Below, piece by piece: positions 11,393 through 23,039 of a DNA stretch of 64,000 nucleotides (its first letter is position 1; every line of letters starts with the position of its first letter). The stretch lies in assembly GCA_025201375.1 (NCBI GenBank), contig JAIWZP010000042.1, positions 1-64,000 of the forward strand. The letters are read 5' to 3'. The stretch comes from Gongronella butleri (Eukaryota > Mucoromycota > Mucoromycetes > Mucorales > Cunninghamellaceae). The translations under genes and the position numbers were made by a program. Below the pieces are notes generated by a model. The model saw nothing but the letters and a program-made list of their open reading frames with translations, had not been told where the DNA came from and did no database searches.

Positions 11393-12490
11393 TCATTTTA
11401 TTTTCAAACTGTCGAGAACGATGAAAAAGATCCTAGACGCGATTTTTTCGGCAAACATGCAAGACAAATTTGTTCTTGCTGCACAGTGCAATATGATCAA
11501 AGAAGCCCAAATCATTTGCAGCACGTTGGGTAAAGCACCTGGCGGAAACAACATTCAATTTGCAAAAAACGTCGCTTTTCACATCTTTACGACAACACAT
11601 GATTTCATTGCGGTGGAAGCAAGCACGAATTAGCGCCATGAGTTCCAGGACGGAGCGCGCAGGGAGACCGACAACCTGTTCAGTCAGCAGCTTATCAATG
11701 TCAACGGAGACCAGCATGCTGGGCTATCAAATAAATCAGGAAAATCACGAGCAATTGAATGAAGGATGGCGCGGTGCACGCGTCAGGGTCGGTGCGAGAC
11801 CAATGCTTATCAAATTATTATCCATGATGGGTGAAAAGGGTTCCGGTGCTGGGCACAGACATTGGAAAATGGTGCGGAATGCGTGAACATGATCCCGAGA
11901 TGCGCATTTTTATTGGACAATGGCTGCACAAAGAGAGTGGACAAAGAGAAAGAAAGAGAGAGAGAGAAAAAAAATAGGAAAAATAGAGACGGATGGCAAG
12001 CCGATGCACACTTGGTGACAGGTCTCGTCTCTGCTTTTGTGTTCACAAAAATTTTTGTTTACCACAAAAGTGTTTTGTGCGAGTGAAAAAAATAAGGTAT
12101 GGATTTGTGTGGCGGCCCAGTGAACCCAGGCCTCTTTGTTTTGGGAAGGAAACGAGCATTTGCGTCGCACACATCGGCTTTTGCTTGTTGACCAAGACTT
12201 TTTCTCTCTCTTTTTTCTTTTGCCATTTTTTTTATGTATGATGTAGCTTGTGATAAAGCTTGCAATCACCTCTTTTCCAGGTGCATTGTATACATCGTCT
12301 CATTTGACTTTTGAGAAAAAGAAGTTGCCTGAGAATCAAAAAAAAAGGGAGAGAAATCCTTTTTTTTTTTTTTACGCGCACCGCCCAGGTTTCTGCAATG
12401 CGTGATGCTATTCCAGCCCGCGTTGCCGGTTGATCTGATAGCGTTTCGCGCCGGGCGCCGTAAATGGGAAGCCGTGGATCATCTCCCATT
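11393..12490 (-). CDS. possible hypothetical protein gene, multi-exon, low confidence
   Basis: The best supported part is two 3' exons, 11723-11591 and 11538-11393, joined GTAAAG...CGCCAG in matching phase. They encode a helical C-terminus (ELMALIRACFHRNE, then QMIWASLIILHC) ending at a TGA. A plausible continuation upstream uses exons around 12020-12180 and 11860-11920 and an ATG at about 12490 (MGDDPRLP), with pyrimidine-tract acceptors. The upstream junctions are uncertain because one requires a weak GTCTGT donor. The C-terminal pattern is faintly like the end of fungal Zn2Cys6 regulators, but I see no Zn2Cys6 cluster. It lies beside a degenerate repeat and may be a decayed gene. Confidence 0.3.
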
Positions 12491-12744
12491 GTTGTTTTTT
12501 TTGCACGCCCACGGACGGTGGACCCAAAAAAAGCCGCTGATGAGTGACACAAGGCGACAATGGCAGACCTTGGGAGATAAGGCCCGCTCGACGCGTTCCA
12601 AAATAGGGGGTTTAAATAATTTTTTTTTGTGGTTGCATCCTTTATCTGGCATCTGTCTTGTTTCTTTCGCCTCTTTTCTCTCTCTTTCAAATTTTTTCTT
12701 TAAAATTGGCTCAAGACAAGCAGCAAAAATTGTCAACGACAACC

Positions 12745-12949
12745 ATGGCGGACTCTAGTCGATGGATGGTATCCTTCATTACAGCCAATGTCAAGATAAT
12801 GGAGGCATCGTGTCGCATTTGTGGGTCAACGAACCATCAAACCAAGGTAAGCAAAGGGCTTTATGCTGTTAAGAGATGTAAACATTCATGCAACTCAACT
12901 CAAACACCATGCTTAGTACTGTCCCGTGCTTCCAAGAGGTGGGCGATGA
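12745..12949 (+). CDS. CCHC zinc-knuckle microprotein, 44 residues (2 exons)
   Basis: Exons are 12745-12846 and 12917-12949, with a 70 bp GTAAGC...CTTAG intron. The product ends at TGA after 44 residues. Residues 23-36 form an exact CX2CX4HX4C knuckle (C23, C26, H31, C36, with Gly27), the zinc motif of nucleic-acid-binding CCHC proteins. The intron lies between Lys34 and Tyr35, so the last zinc ligand exists only in spliced mRNA. That is good evidence for a real intron. The start has a CAACCATGG context. The first 20 residues are mixed and mildly hydrophobic. No larger frame extends the protein. RNA or DNA binding is inferred; a 5' exon of a longer protein is possible. Confidence 0.5.
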
Positions 12950-13615
12950 TGGTCTGCGCCGCACACTCGCCTCTTTTTCGTCCTTTTATGTTTTTTTTGG
13001 CATTGCGACGCGTCTGCTGCTCTCTTCCAATCTATTTTGCATTTTCAATACCACACCACGACTTACCATACATTCATTGCGGTCGATATCCGACCCCAAA
13101 AGGAGCACCATCTTCATGGAAAAGGAATAACCAACAACAACTGAGAGAACGCTTGGCTGGATCGGATTTGGAGTCTCCGTTCGTGGCATAGGAAAAATAA
13201 ATCAGCAAAGCGAGAAAAAAAAAAAAACTTTCTTTTGCCAATCACCTGTCAAGTCTCATAGCCGACCAAAACCTTTTTTTTTTTTTTTTATATATTATTG
13301 CCGCTTTTCCCCAACTGCTTTCCATAAAAAGTCATCATTTTTTGATGACTGTACCTCCACCTCTCCTGTCTCCCCCGCCCCCCACCCTATTTTCCATGGT
13401 TACAAGCCGTGTCGTACTCTTTGCATGATCTATCCCCCCTTTTTTCGATGATCATCTTTTGCTAGAAGAAAAAAAATAAACAAAATTCAAAAGAACGCCG
13501 CGACAGAAACGGCGCAGCGCGTCTTTTCTCAGCTTTTGCTTTACCGACATCCAAACGCGGCACGCTTGCGCGTCCCTTGCCGGGAAGCTTTACTTGACTG
13601 CATAATCTCGTCTAT

Positions 13616-13655
<40 letters not shown>

Positions 13656-14948
13656 GGGAACACAGGGAAACGTGGTCGTGAGACGCACTCTCCCCCTCTC
13701 CCTTTCTTCCGCTCCCTTCGGGGAAGAGCGATAATGCCACACACATGATCGGAACGACACGCGAGATTACAGGTCAATTGGACAAAAGTGTGTGAGAAGA
13801 ACAAAGCAGTCGTGCCGCTTTTTCTTCGTTTCTCACTAATTGCACCCTTTTTCTCCCTTTGCTTTTATCCACGATTGCCATGCTCCCTCATGTGAAAGCC
13901 AATTGACCTTCCCTTTTGCTTTTTTTCCTTGGTGCCACACCAAAGCGCGAGGACAAAAAATAAAATTTTGAGACACACAATAAAAGACGATAAAAACACG
14001 GGAAACAATTCATGTGACGCGCGCCATCCGGGAGCCCATTCAGCTCGGAGGCGTGTTTACGTCATGGGGTAATTCCCTGAGTGGGCAATGATAATCGCGC
14101 TCTTATTTGGGATTGCATGATGTGAAAAAAAAAAAAATGGCGCGCCGCGCACCGCGTCTGGCCAAGGCTTCCATGCCCAATTATCCCCACGTCCCGCCAC
14201 TTTTTTTTTCTTGCTTCCCCCCGAAGATTTACATTGCCATTAACTCTATTGTCATGCGCCCGCGCCTAGCGCTGGTTACAAGCTGGCTCCATGAATGGAA
14301 ATTTTTGGTACAATGCAGAAGCGTCTGTGCGACTTTGGCACGTGGCTCATCGTCGTACTCACACACACTCGCAGCGAAAACAACAATGGCATGACACAAA
14401 TCTGGAAATCCCTCTCTCGCTCTCTCTCTTTTTTTTTTTCAATTGCATGCACACACACGCGTCACTGTTTGACAGGCCCTATTTTTGCAGCCCAGATGCT
14501 ACCGATTCGACACGACTCGGGCACAAAATGATATCACATGTGTCACCAGCATTTCAGTTGAAGGGTGGCTTCTCTTGAACCGCGCCGAGAATCCTGTTCC
14601 CTGGCCGTGACGTTATCATTTTACATTGAAACTCGCCGTTGTACAGTCCCATGGAATAATCAAAAGGCATAATTCCCCCATTTTAATTGGGCTGTTTTGG
14701 CGTCACATCCCAAGATTGGCTCTTTGTTCTTCGATCAAATCGACACTTGTCCCTTTTTACAAGCCTCGCTTTCCGTCGCACCAAAAAAAAAAAAAAAGAA
14801 AACGATTTCTGCAATGAACCAAGTGTCACACGCTTGACGCAGTGCCACGATGCTTTTTGTTATTTCTATTTGTGCACTGCAATGAGAGGCGGAGAAAAAA
14901 AATGGGGGTGTGGGATGCTTGTCAAATGAGAAGAAATGGAAATGACGT
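12950..14948. other. 2 kb intergenic region without a recognisable gene
   Basis: It contains AATAAATCAGC at 13195-13205 as a possible polyadenylation signal for the microprotein gene, a 36-base A run at 13618-13653 and other A/T runs. Open frames at 13536-13804, 14107-14394 and 14735-15211 depend on homopolymers or overlap PGS1 on the wrong frame, and none shows splice-supported conservation-like structure. Confidence 0.45.
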
Positions 14949-16958
14949 CTACAACATGGTCTTGACCGCGCGCGCGGCCACACGAACGCCATGCGGCACA
15001 TAGCGCTCTTGCTGCTCAAAGGTGTCTCTTGTGACCAGAGCACAGTGCTGATGTAAGAGCTCCACTTCCTGGTGACCCCAACAAAAAAAGAGTGGAAAAA
15101 AAACAAAAAGCAAAGCAGATGAGCGCAAAAGTCGACAACATGCATCACCCCCTCCCCCAAAAGATGGCTCCAACAAGCCGCACCACGCATGCAGTCATTC
15201 CCCAAACTCAAAAATAATGCCTTTTTACCTTGTGTAATGCTCGTTGCAAAGTGTCATTGGACGTCACAATCACTGCCTGCGCTTCCAGATCACGATGGCT
15301 GGACCGATGGCCAAAGTTGGGTGACCCCACCATCGTCAGCGCCGGCACTGACTGGCCATTGAGATATACCCAGAGACCTGACGCACAAAAACGAGACAAA
15401 AAAAAAAAAAAACGAAATGAAAAAAAACGACAAAAAATGCGACAATTGCCCCCCACCCTTTTCTCTTCCTCTTTCTCTTACCCTTGGCATGGTACGTCCA
15501 TCCTTGTCGGTTATACTCCTCGATGGTGATGGAATCGTGCTTGCCAGCGCGTGCGGCCTGGTCATAAAACTGCTTCTCAATGTAGGTATAGGCGGGCGGA
15601 AGGAAACGCGAGACGCCACGCGACTTGTAAAAGCCATTGGCCTCGGGTGATGCCGTCAAGAAGCGAAAGCGCGCTTCGGTGTTGAGAATGACCTGCTTGT
15701 ACTGGTCAGTAAAATTGAAATAGCCGGACGTCAAATGGATGTTCCATGGCAAGGGTTGTTTTGAGCTTCGACCTTGCTGGTCGGCAATGTCCAGCAGGCC
15801 AAGCGTCATCTTTTCATCCTGCCGGATACCAAAGGGGCCCATTTGCACAACAGGGAAGAGAGCCGTGTCGTGGTCATCGTTTTGCGCGCGGCGGCGCTGC
15901 ATTTGGACGTCTTTTTGATGCTGCAGAAAGGCAAGCACCCGTTCGCGCGCCTGTTTTTTGAATTGGCGGCTTTGTTTCACAGGATCGACAGTCCCATGGC
16001 CCATCACCAGCTGTGCACGCGTCGTCACCTGGTACGAAAACGACCCGACCACATCCAGCAACTCTTCATAATAATCAGATACGCGCGCGTCGTGGAAAAG
16101 CATATAGCGATCCTGCCGATTCGTGAAATAGTCCGTGCTGAGATTCGCACTGATAAAAAAAAAAGAAGAGGTAAGATCGCGTGACACGCCTCAAAATCCG
16201 CGATTTTGTATTTTTTGATTTTTTTTTTCTTTACCCGCTAAGCATGACAGTGTCGTCAAAACCATAAACCTTGAGATGCATAAGGCCAATGCTTTCGTTG
16301 AATCGCGGCGGAATGGCTTTCTTTAGCAAACCGGTTAAATCGGGGGTATGATACATGGAGACGCGCACTTGGCCCGGGAACGACTGGACAAGCGGCGCAA
16401 GCAACGACAGCGAGCTGCCGCCCTTGGTCACTCGTGTCCCCCGCAGCGCGTCAATCACAATGTGCACCTGCAGCTGCCGAGATTTGGAGAGAGCTTGATG
16501 AATTGTATCAATCTACATTAAAAAAAAGCAAAATCAACCATGTTCTTGGCGCGTCATGGGCTCATGGATTGCCTCTCAAAACGCGCTGGGACCCCACGAT
16601 GTCAATTGGGACGTACCAGCTCCTTTTCCGATTGGCCCACATACAAAGCCGCGATAAAAACACGGTCTTTGGCATTGAGGATACGTTCCTACGAACAAAA
16701 GTCACGTCAGTCACGTGCGGTCATGATGTTATGAGCGCAAGCAAGGCGCTGGCGTACCTTGAGTTCGTGGTAAAAGTGAGCTGGCTCGTACAGTGGCTCG
16801 ATCGATCGGCCGTTGAGCGATAAGCAAGGCGCACTTTGCTCAAGAGGCTGAAACACCTCATAGCGGGGCTGCTCAAGGAGGTGCAGCGAGCGTCGCACGA
16901 TAAAGCACGGCAAACGACGCCCAGAGAGGCGCACAGCGTGGGTAACAAGGCGTAGCAT
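14949..16958 (-). CDS. PGS1: CDP-diacylglycerol--glycerol-3-phosphate 3-phosphatidyltransferase (6 exons)
   Basis: On the minus strand, exons are 16958-16758, 16688-16617, 16512-16235, 16149-15482, 15377-15229 and 15068-14949, giving 495 residues with all phases consistent. It is the eukaryotic phospholipase-D-superfamily PGP synthase, which makes phosphatidylglycerophosphate from CDP-DAG and glycerol-3-phosphate, the committed step to cardiolipin in mitochondria. The first HKD motif is HLKVYGFDD (H170, K172, D177) followed by SGANLS. The second is YHAKGLW...GSPNFGHRS, which as in PGS1 homologues lacks the canonical Asp. The C-terminal RDLEAQ motif is also PGS1-like. The N-terminal 25 residues are basic and acid-free, consistent with a mitochondrial presequence. 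The HKD1 block is split by the exon 3/4 intron. Confidence 0.93.
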
Positions 16959-17965
16959 TGGAAAAAAAAAAAGGGCAAAAGAAGACTGTGCTGCAGCATG
17001 TCCGCGCCGCACCCAATAAACAAGGCAAGCGGAACCTCAAATTTAATCTGATCGGAGGCAGCCACGCCACGTTACCCCCTTTTTGCTTGTTCGTGTGTTC
17101 CCCCCTGAGTTTCGCGAAAAAAATGAAAAAAATGAAAAAAAAGGAGCTCTCGGTGACACTGCGACGGGATCAGCATAAAGACTATATAAAAAGAATTATT
17201 TGTTTGTGCACGGCGCCATTGCACATGGTCCATCCTGGCCAAATCGCATAAATTTCATGCTAAATGCAGCTTTTCAATGCACTTTGCCGCCCATCCGGAA
17301 GCTAAAGCCTCCTCTTTTTTTCTCAATTCCACTCGGCAGCCCATCTGCATGACTATCGCCACCCTCCCCATCCAACGTGCACTTTTTCAAAGAAGTGAAA
17401 GATGGCAAAAAAAATTGAAAAATTAAAAAATGAAACAAAAAAAGGGCGAAGCAGAGAAAAACGCGAAAAAGTGAATGGAAATGTCCATCTTGGATCCCTC
17501 GCCCAATTCTTCTCTCTCGTTCCCTCTCCCCTCTTTTGTTTTAAAGTTTTGGGATGCTCGACCATGCTTACTTTTATCCACCCTTTCCCCCTCCCCCCTT
17601 TTTTTTCTGACCACCCACCCATCAACATCCAACCTCCTCCTCGCCATCAATGCAACCTTGCTTGGCCATATATGGCAATGCCAATTGAAGGCAAAAATAA
17701 TAATAAAAAAATTGCAGGCGCTTGATGATGGGCCTCCCATCCCAACCATTGACTCGTCGCTTCCTCCTCTCCCCCGTCCCCTCTCCCTTCTTTCATCGCC
17801 TTCCTTTCTTCTCTTTACTTTTTTTTTTGTTTTACGTGAACGAGACCACTTGTTATTTCTCTTGATTCCGCAGCAACACCGCGTCCATTGCGTCTTTTTC
17901 CACCTTTTTGATCTTGTAAAACTTCGCGTTCTCCTTTTTTTTTTTTTTTATAACATTCAATCATC
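16959..17965. other. divergent PGS1/CDC24 upstream region
   Basis: This 1 kb interval lies between two start codons on opposite strands. A TATATAAAA word occurs at 17183-17191 on the plus strand. From 17470 to 17960 the plus strand is a C/T-rich leader, which translates into low-complexity open frames that are not genes. A long CDC24 5' UTR is likely. Confidence 0.4.
17183..17191 (+). promoter_or_regulatory. candidate TATA box, possibly for CDC24 with a long leader
   Basis: TATATAAAA lies 775 bp upstream of the CDC24 ATG, followed by a long pyrimidine-rich stretch. The distance would imply a long or spliced leader, so the assignment is tentative. Confidence 0.25.
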
Positions 17966-18822
17966 ATGACGACGATCGAGGCACCGATGCCCGGCGAATC
18001 CATCACCAACAAACCCGGGTCACAGCAGAATTCCTTGTATCGCACATGCCAGCATGTACTACAAGCGGTTTCATCCATTGACGCGCTGCAGCCGTTTCTA
18101 AACGCGCCGGATGGCGCGCTCAACACACCTGTGAATAGACTATGGCACTTTTGCCGCCAGGGTGCACCACTGTGCATCCTTTTCAACACACTCCGCCCAG
18201 CACAACCCATCCCGGCCGACCATCAAAAGCCAAAAGCCTATGTTTACCACTTTATCATTGCTTGTCGCGACCAATTGCGCTTTGACGAGAATTCACTCTT
18301 CACACTAAAGGACGTATTCCATGACGACACAAATGGCTTTGTTAGGGTAAGCAATTGGAGTCTATGAAACTGGGCCAAATCGCCCTTTTTTTTCTTTTTT
18401 TTTCTTTTTTTTTTTTTGACATTGACATGAGTTTGTTCACTCCTTTTTTTCGTCATGGTGGTGTCTTGTGTGTGTGTGTGTGTGACAGGTCGTCAATATA
18501 TTGAAGCAGATCGTCACCTTGATGGAGTCACATGGCCTGATTCACGCACCGTCGCCCGCAAAAACTGTCGCTTCCCCTATGCCAAAAGATACCCGCGACA
18601 AGCTCGTCATGGAATTGGTCGAAACGGAGCGCAAATACGTCCATGATCTTGAAACTTTACAGGTAAAAAGCACTGCAAAAAAAAATTATAAAGCATGTGT
18701 GTGTCTGTACAACCCGTTCTCCCCTCCCTCCCCGTTCTATTTTTTTTTCTCCTCACCCCTTGGCTCCTGATTTCCTCCTTTTTGTCCAATTGTCACGGGT
18801 CCTGTCAACCCATTGGAACACT

Positions 18823-18855
<33 letters not shown>

Positions 18856-21618
18856 CACTCCCTTCAATGCCCTTTTTTTCTCGCGTCTCTCCCGATCCCT
18901 GAGCCATCTCCTTTTTTTTTTCTCTTTCTTTTTTTTATCTCATTTGTGGATCCGCTGGGCGGAGCTTGCGTTACCATTTTTTTGATCCCTGACTCCATTT
19001 TTTTACGCGTTCTACCCCCTTAGGAATACATGCGTCAGGCACATGCACAAGAGGTGCTCCCGCCAGACACGCTTCTCCAGCTGTTTGGCAATCTTGATGC
19101 ATTGGTAGACTGCCAGCGCCGATTTCTGGTGCAAGTGGAGGCACAGGCAGACAAGGCACCGCAAGAACAACGGTTTGGGCTGCTTTTCCAGCAATACGAG
19201 AGCGCATTTGCCGTGTACGAGCCGTTTTGCGCGAATTTCCAGGTGGCCCAGGATTTGGTCATCAGGGAAACGCAGACCCTGGAGTCATTGGCGCACGTGC
19301 TCTCTCCCTCCTTTGAGTTGCCGTCCATGCTGATCAAGCCCGTGCAGCGCATCTGCAAATACCCGCTGCTCATGAAGAAACTCGTCGAATGCACACCCAC
19401 GTCCTGGCCCTACTTTATGGAGACCGAGGACGGCTGCGAGGCCATCCAGCGCGTCGCCGAAAAAGTCAATGAAACCAAGCGCCTCGAGGAAAATATCGTT
19501 CACGTCCAAGATCTCAAACGCCGTGTGACCGATTGGCCCGCAGATGACATTGACAATTTTGGCTATTTACTGCTGCACGACAAGTTCATGATCTACCGCG
19601 GCGATCCGGGTCGCGAATTGATTGTCTACCTATTTGAAAAATGCCTGTTTGTGTGTCGTGGGGAGCGCGACAAGGAAAAGGACAAGGAAAAGGACAAAAA
19701 AGACAAGAAAAAGAAAAAGAACAGCAGCAGCGCAACGTCCTCGTCCAATGGCTCGTCGTCGGCCACGTCCCAGGCCAATGGCCACGCTGAAAATGATGGT
19801 GCACATGGAGAGCGCCTGGGCGTGCGCGGTCGCATCCTCATGTCACGCGTTGCACAGGTCAATGACACGAGCAGGGACGCGCACTGGTCATTGCAGGTGT
19901 TTTGGTCCGAAAAGTATTTGCAACCCGGCCAGAATTACAGACTCGATTCATTCACGATGCGATGCCGCAACCAGGAACAATTGCAAATCTGGGAGGCCAC
20001 GCTCAACAAACTGATTCGACAGATGAAAAAGCAGGCACGCGAAACACGACTCATGCAGCATGCCGCCTCCGCTCCATTTCCGACCGCCATGTCCGTCTCG
20101 TCGTCAATGCACCAAGATTGCGATTGCGACGCGTCCGACGACGCGTATAACGCATCATCTCACGCACCACATCCACATCAACAGCAGCTGCAACAACAAC
20201 ACCATCATTTACACCATCATCACCACCATCACAACATGGACGGCCAAGCAATTGACGAGGAGGACGAGGATGACGAAGAAACACAGGTGGAACAAATGGA
20301 AGCCAGCATGATCCATCCACATCAGCAACATTCAGGTATGATTACCCCGGCATCCTCCACTGGAGCACTGCATCCGTCCATTGTCACGGGCACCGTCACC
20401 ATGACGTCTCAATTGACCACAGCCATGTCCGCCATGTCGCTTTCATCGCTGACACCCGTCAATCCACAACCATTCATGCATTTGCCGCCCACGCCCACAA
20501 ATACATCCACCATTTCGTCATCCAATCACTTTTTAACCACGCCGGGCATGACGCTGCCGCCTCTGCCTCGTTCCCCAGCAGCACCAGCATCGCCAACAAC
20601 CAAAGTCGCTTCCCATCCGCGCTTTTTGTCCAAAATGAATCATGCAAATGACCATTCGGCCCACCCACACCCATATCAACAACAACAACTGCACCATGGA
20701 CGGTCCAACAGCAGCAGTAATACATCGCACCCGTCATTGCCGTCGTATCACAATGTGCCACCCACAGAGTATATTACGCAACAGATGTTAAACGAGCCTT
20801 GGGATGATTTCGAGGAAGATTACTTCACTTATGCGTCATCTTCGTCATCCCTGACCACCCCAAAGACCCCGACACCGTTTCTGCCCAACAATGACAAGCC
20901 ATTGCCGCAATTGATGGTCCACGGCGGCAGTGGCGACCAGAAATTCGCACCGCATACCCTGCACAGCAACAGTATCAGCGGCGCAAGCGGCAACGGTGCA
21001 TCCAATCGTGCGCGCAACAGTTATTACGGCGTCAGCACACGCTCGCGATCACAGAGTAGCCCAAATATCCACCCTACGCGCCTGCAACAGCCGAATCATG
21101 ACGAATTGCCATCCAATGCCGCCGCAGCAGCTGCAGCTGCTGCCGCTGTGGCTGCCACAATGACCACCACATCCTCGTCGTCCTCGGCATCGTCAAATCA
21201 CTATGCTGCGCAGCATCATCACCACCACCACAACGCTGCATCGTCCATTTTGCGAAACGACAAGCGCAGAAGCAATGGTGACCAGGATTTACGCCGCCCA
21301 CTCTACAGCATGGATACATACCCCGTGCATGGCTCGCCATTGTCGCGCCAAGAGTCCATCAAAGTCAAGGTGCACCATGACAGCAGCATTTACGTGCTCG
21401 TCGTGCCCACATCCATCGATTACAAGGAGCTAAAGACACGCATCCAGCGGAAAATGAAAGGCGAACATGCTCTTGCCGCCGCAACCATCCTCGCCGCCAC
21501 AGACCTAAAGTACCAGGACGAAGACGGCGACCTCATCACCATCAGCTCAAATGACGACTTGCAAATGGGCTTTGAACTGCGTGCTAGCCAACAGGCCGTC
21601 AACTTTTATATTTATTAG
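17966..21618 (+). CDS. CDC24: Rho guanine-nucleotide exchange factor Cdc24 (3 exons)
   Basis: Exons are 17966-18346, 18489-18662 and 19024-21618, phase 0, giving 1049 residues. It would activate Cdc42 for polarised growth and is recruited through its C-terminal PB1 domain. The order is: CDC24/CH-like domain (about 30-150; RLWHFCRQGAPLCILFN, LFTLKDVFHDD), DH domain (about 165-345; KLVMELVETERKYVHDLE, then IKPVQRICKYPLLMKKL), PH domain (about 375-520), a long disordered linker, and PB1 (about 965-1049; KVKVHHDSSIYVLVV and the acidic DEDGDLITISSNDDL OPCA-like motif). The PH domain is interrupted by a Lys/Asp and Ser/Asn insertion. The linker carries poly-His, poly-Gln, poly-Ala and Ser/Pro tracts. 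Yeast Cdc24 is shorter; the excess is in the linker. Confidence 0.94.
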
Positions 21619-21843
21619 CATCCAAAAACTTGAATTAAATGCATATTTATTCAGAAAACCAGCTCAAACCTTTTTTGTATCGCGCATATTATATACTAGT
21701 TTTGTTTTAGTGCCACTTTTTTTCCCCATTTTCACGCACAACACGCTTGCTATCTAATACCATCAGCGCACCCGCTAGCCGCCCTAACGTTACGTTTTTG
21801 GTATTATACCAAAAGAATTAAGAGTCACCTTGACCATTGTTTG

Positions 21844-21874
<31 letters not shown>

Positions 21875-22140
21875 CCAAATCACAAACTTTGTTAAAATTG
21901 TCGCGATTAAATTAAATGGCAGGCCCTTGGGCACAATGAAAAGTGCGCAAATCGCAAATGTATCAAAATGAGGCAGCCTAGCAATTTCTCGGCTCACAGC
22001 GCACAAAGATTGCAAGCTGGTTGTCGAAAACTGTCCATATATGATAAATTTGCAACAGCTCGTCATCGCCTTAAACCGGCCGTCGCGACAACGTGAATTT
22101 GGTAGACATTTCTTCTGCCATACCAACATCGAAATACTGT
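21619..22140. other. CDC24 3' region
   Basis: AT-rich DNA follows the stop. A 27-base A run occurs at about 21847-21873. No open frame with coding features is seen. Confidence 0.4.
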
Positions 22141-22900
22141 AATGCGTGTTTGCTAGTGAAAACTCAGTGAAAAACAATAGTTTACGCGTTTCTCTCGATG
22201 AGGCTGCTCATCTGGCTCCAAATTTAGATCAATGGATATTCGACTCAAAACTTTTATGATTCCAAGTTTTTACGCAAAGTGGATCACAGTTCCGAGAAAA
22301 AGCATTTTGCATAATTTCAGGGCCAAAACAGAATTAAAACAACTCCTAAAGGCTAACTTGCCGAGAACTCTAAGCGATATCCCCAAACCACGAGCGCTTT
22401 TACCGCATCTGCGCGTGACTCCTCTGAGGTGACTCTCGCATCGGGGCACTCAGCCTTTGCCGCCGTACGATACCAAATGTTGCTGATCTTACCCCCAAAA
22501 CGCATATGAAACTGGCGCTTTCTCAGAAACCTGCGCATCTGGTCTCAAATTTGGACCAGTTGATAATAGACCCAGTTCTCCAGTGGTGTTAATTTTTTTT
22601 CGCGAATCTGTTTGCTCAATCCTGAGTAATCTCGTGATTCGTGTTTACTTGTGAAAACTCAGCGCCAAATAATAGTTTACGCGTTTCCTCCGAAGTACCT
22701 GACAATATGGCTTCAAATTTAGACAAGTGAGCAGTCGACGCAAAACTTCAATGGTTCCAAGATTTTTCACAAGTCGAATAACTAAGTCTTGAGATATCTC
22801 AAGAATCGTGTATTGTTAGTGAAAATCCACAACCCAGAGCCAAAATAATATTTTACGCGTTTCTCCCAATGAGCCTGACAACATGGCTCAGAATTTAAGT
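22140..22900. repeat. decayed tandem repeat, about four units
   Basis: The motif order GTGAAAACTCAG, then AATAGTTTACGCGTTTC, then GGCT-CAAATTTAGA, then CAAAACTT followed by TTCCAAG-TTTT, occurs at about 22155-22330 and again at 22646-22780. A third start is at 22816-22900, and a partial unit (CATCTGGTCTCAAATTTGGACCAGTTGATA) is at about 22535-22565. Units are spaced roughly 170 bp or multiples of it. All are diverged and non-coding. Confidence 0.6.
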
Positions 22901-23039
22901 TTCAAAAAGGAATTTTTAATCTTAAATATATTAGAAAATAATATCTTAATGGCAAAAAGAGCGAAAACATGATAAAATGATAAAAAAAAAAACATGAGAG
23001 ATGCATCGACTCCGCTTAGTTTGGACAAGCAGCCATCGA

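Noticed and set aside
13536..13804. Open frames around the 36-base A run
   Set aside because: Both strands give only poly-Lys or poly-Phe cores with short random flanks.
17475..17969. 164-residue plus-strand frame before CDC24
   Set aside because: It is a C/T-rich leader translated as Ser/Pro/Leu/Phe and runs out of frame into the CDC24 start.
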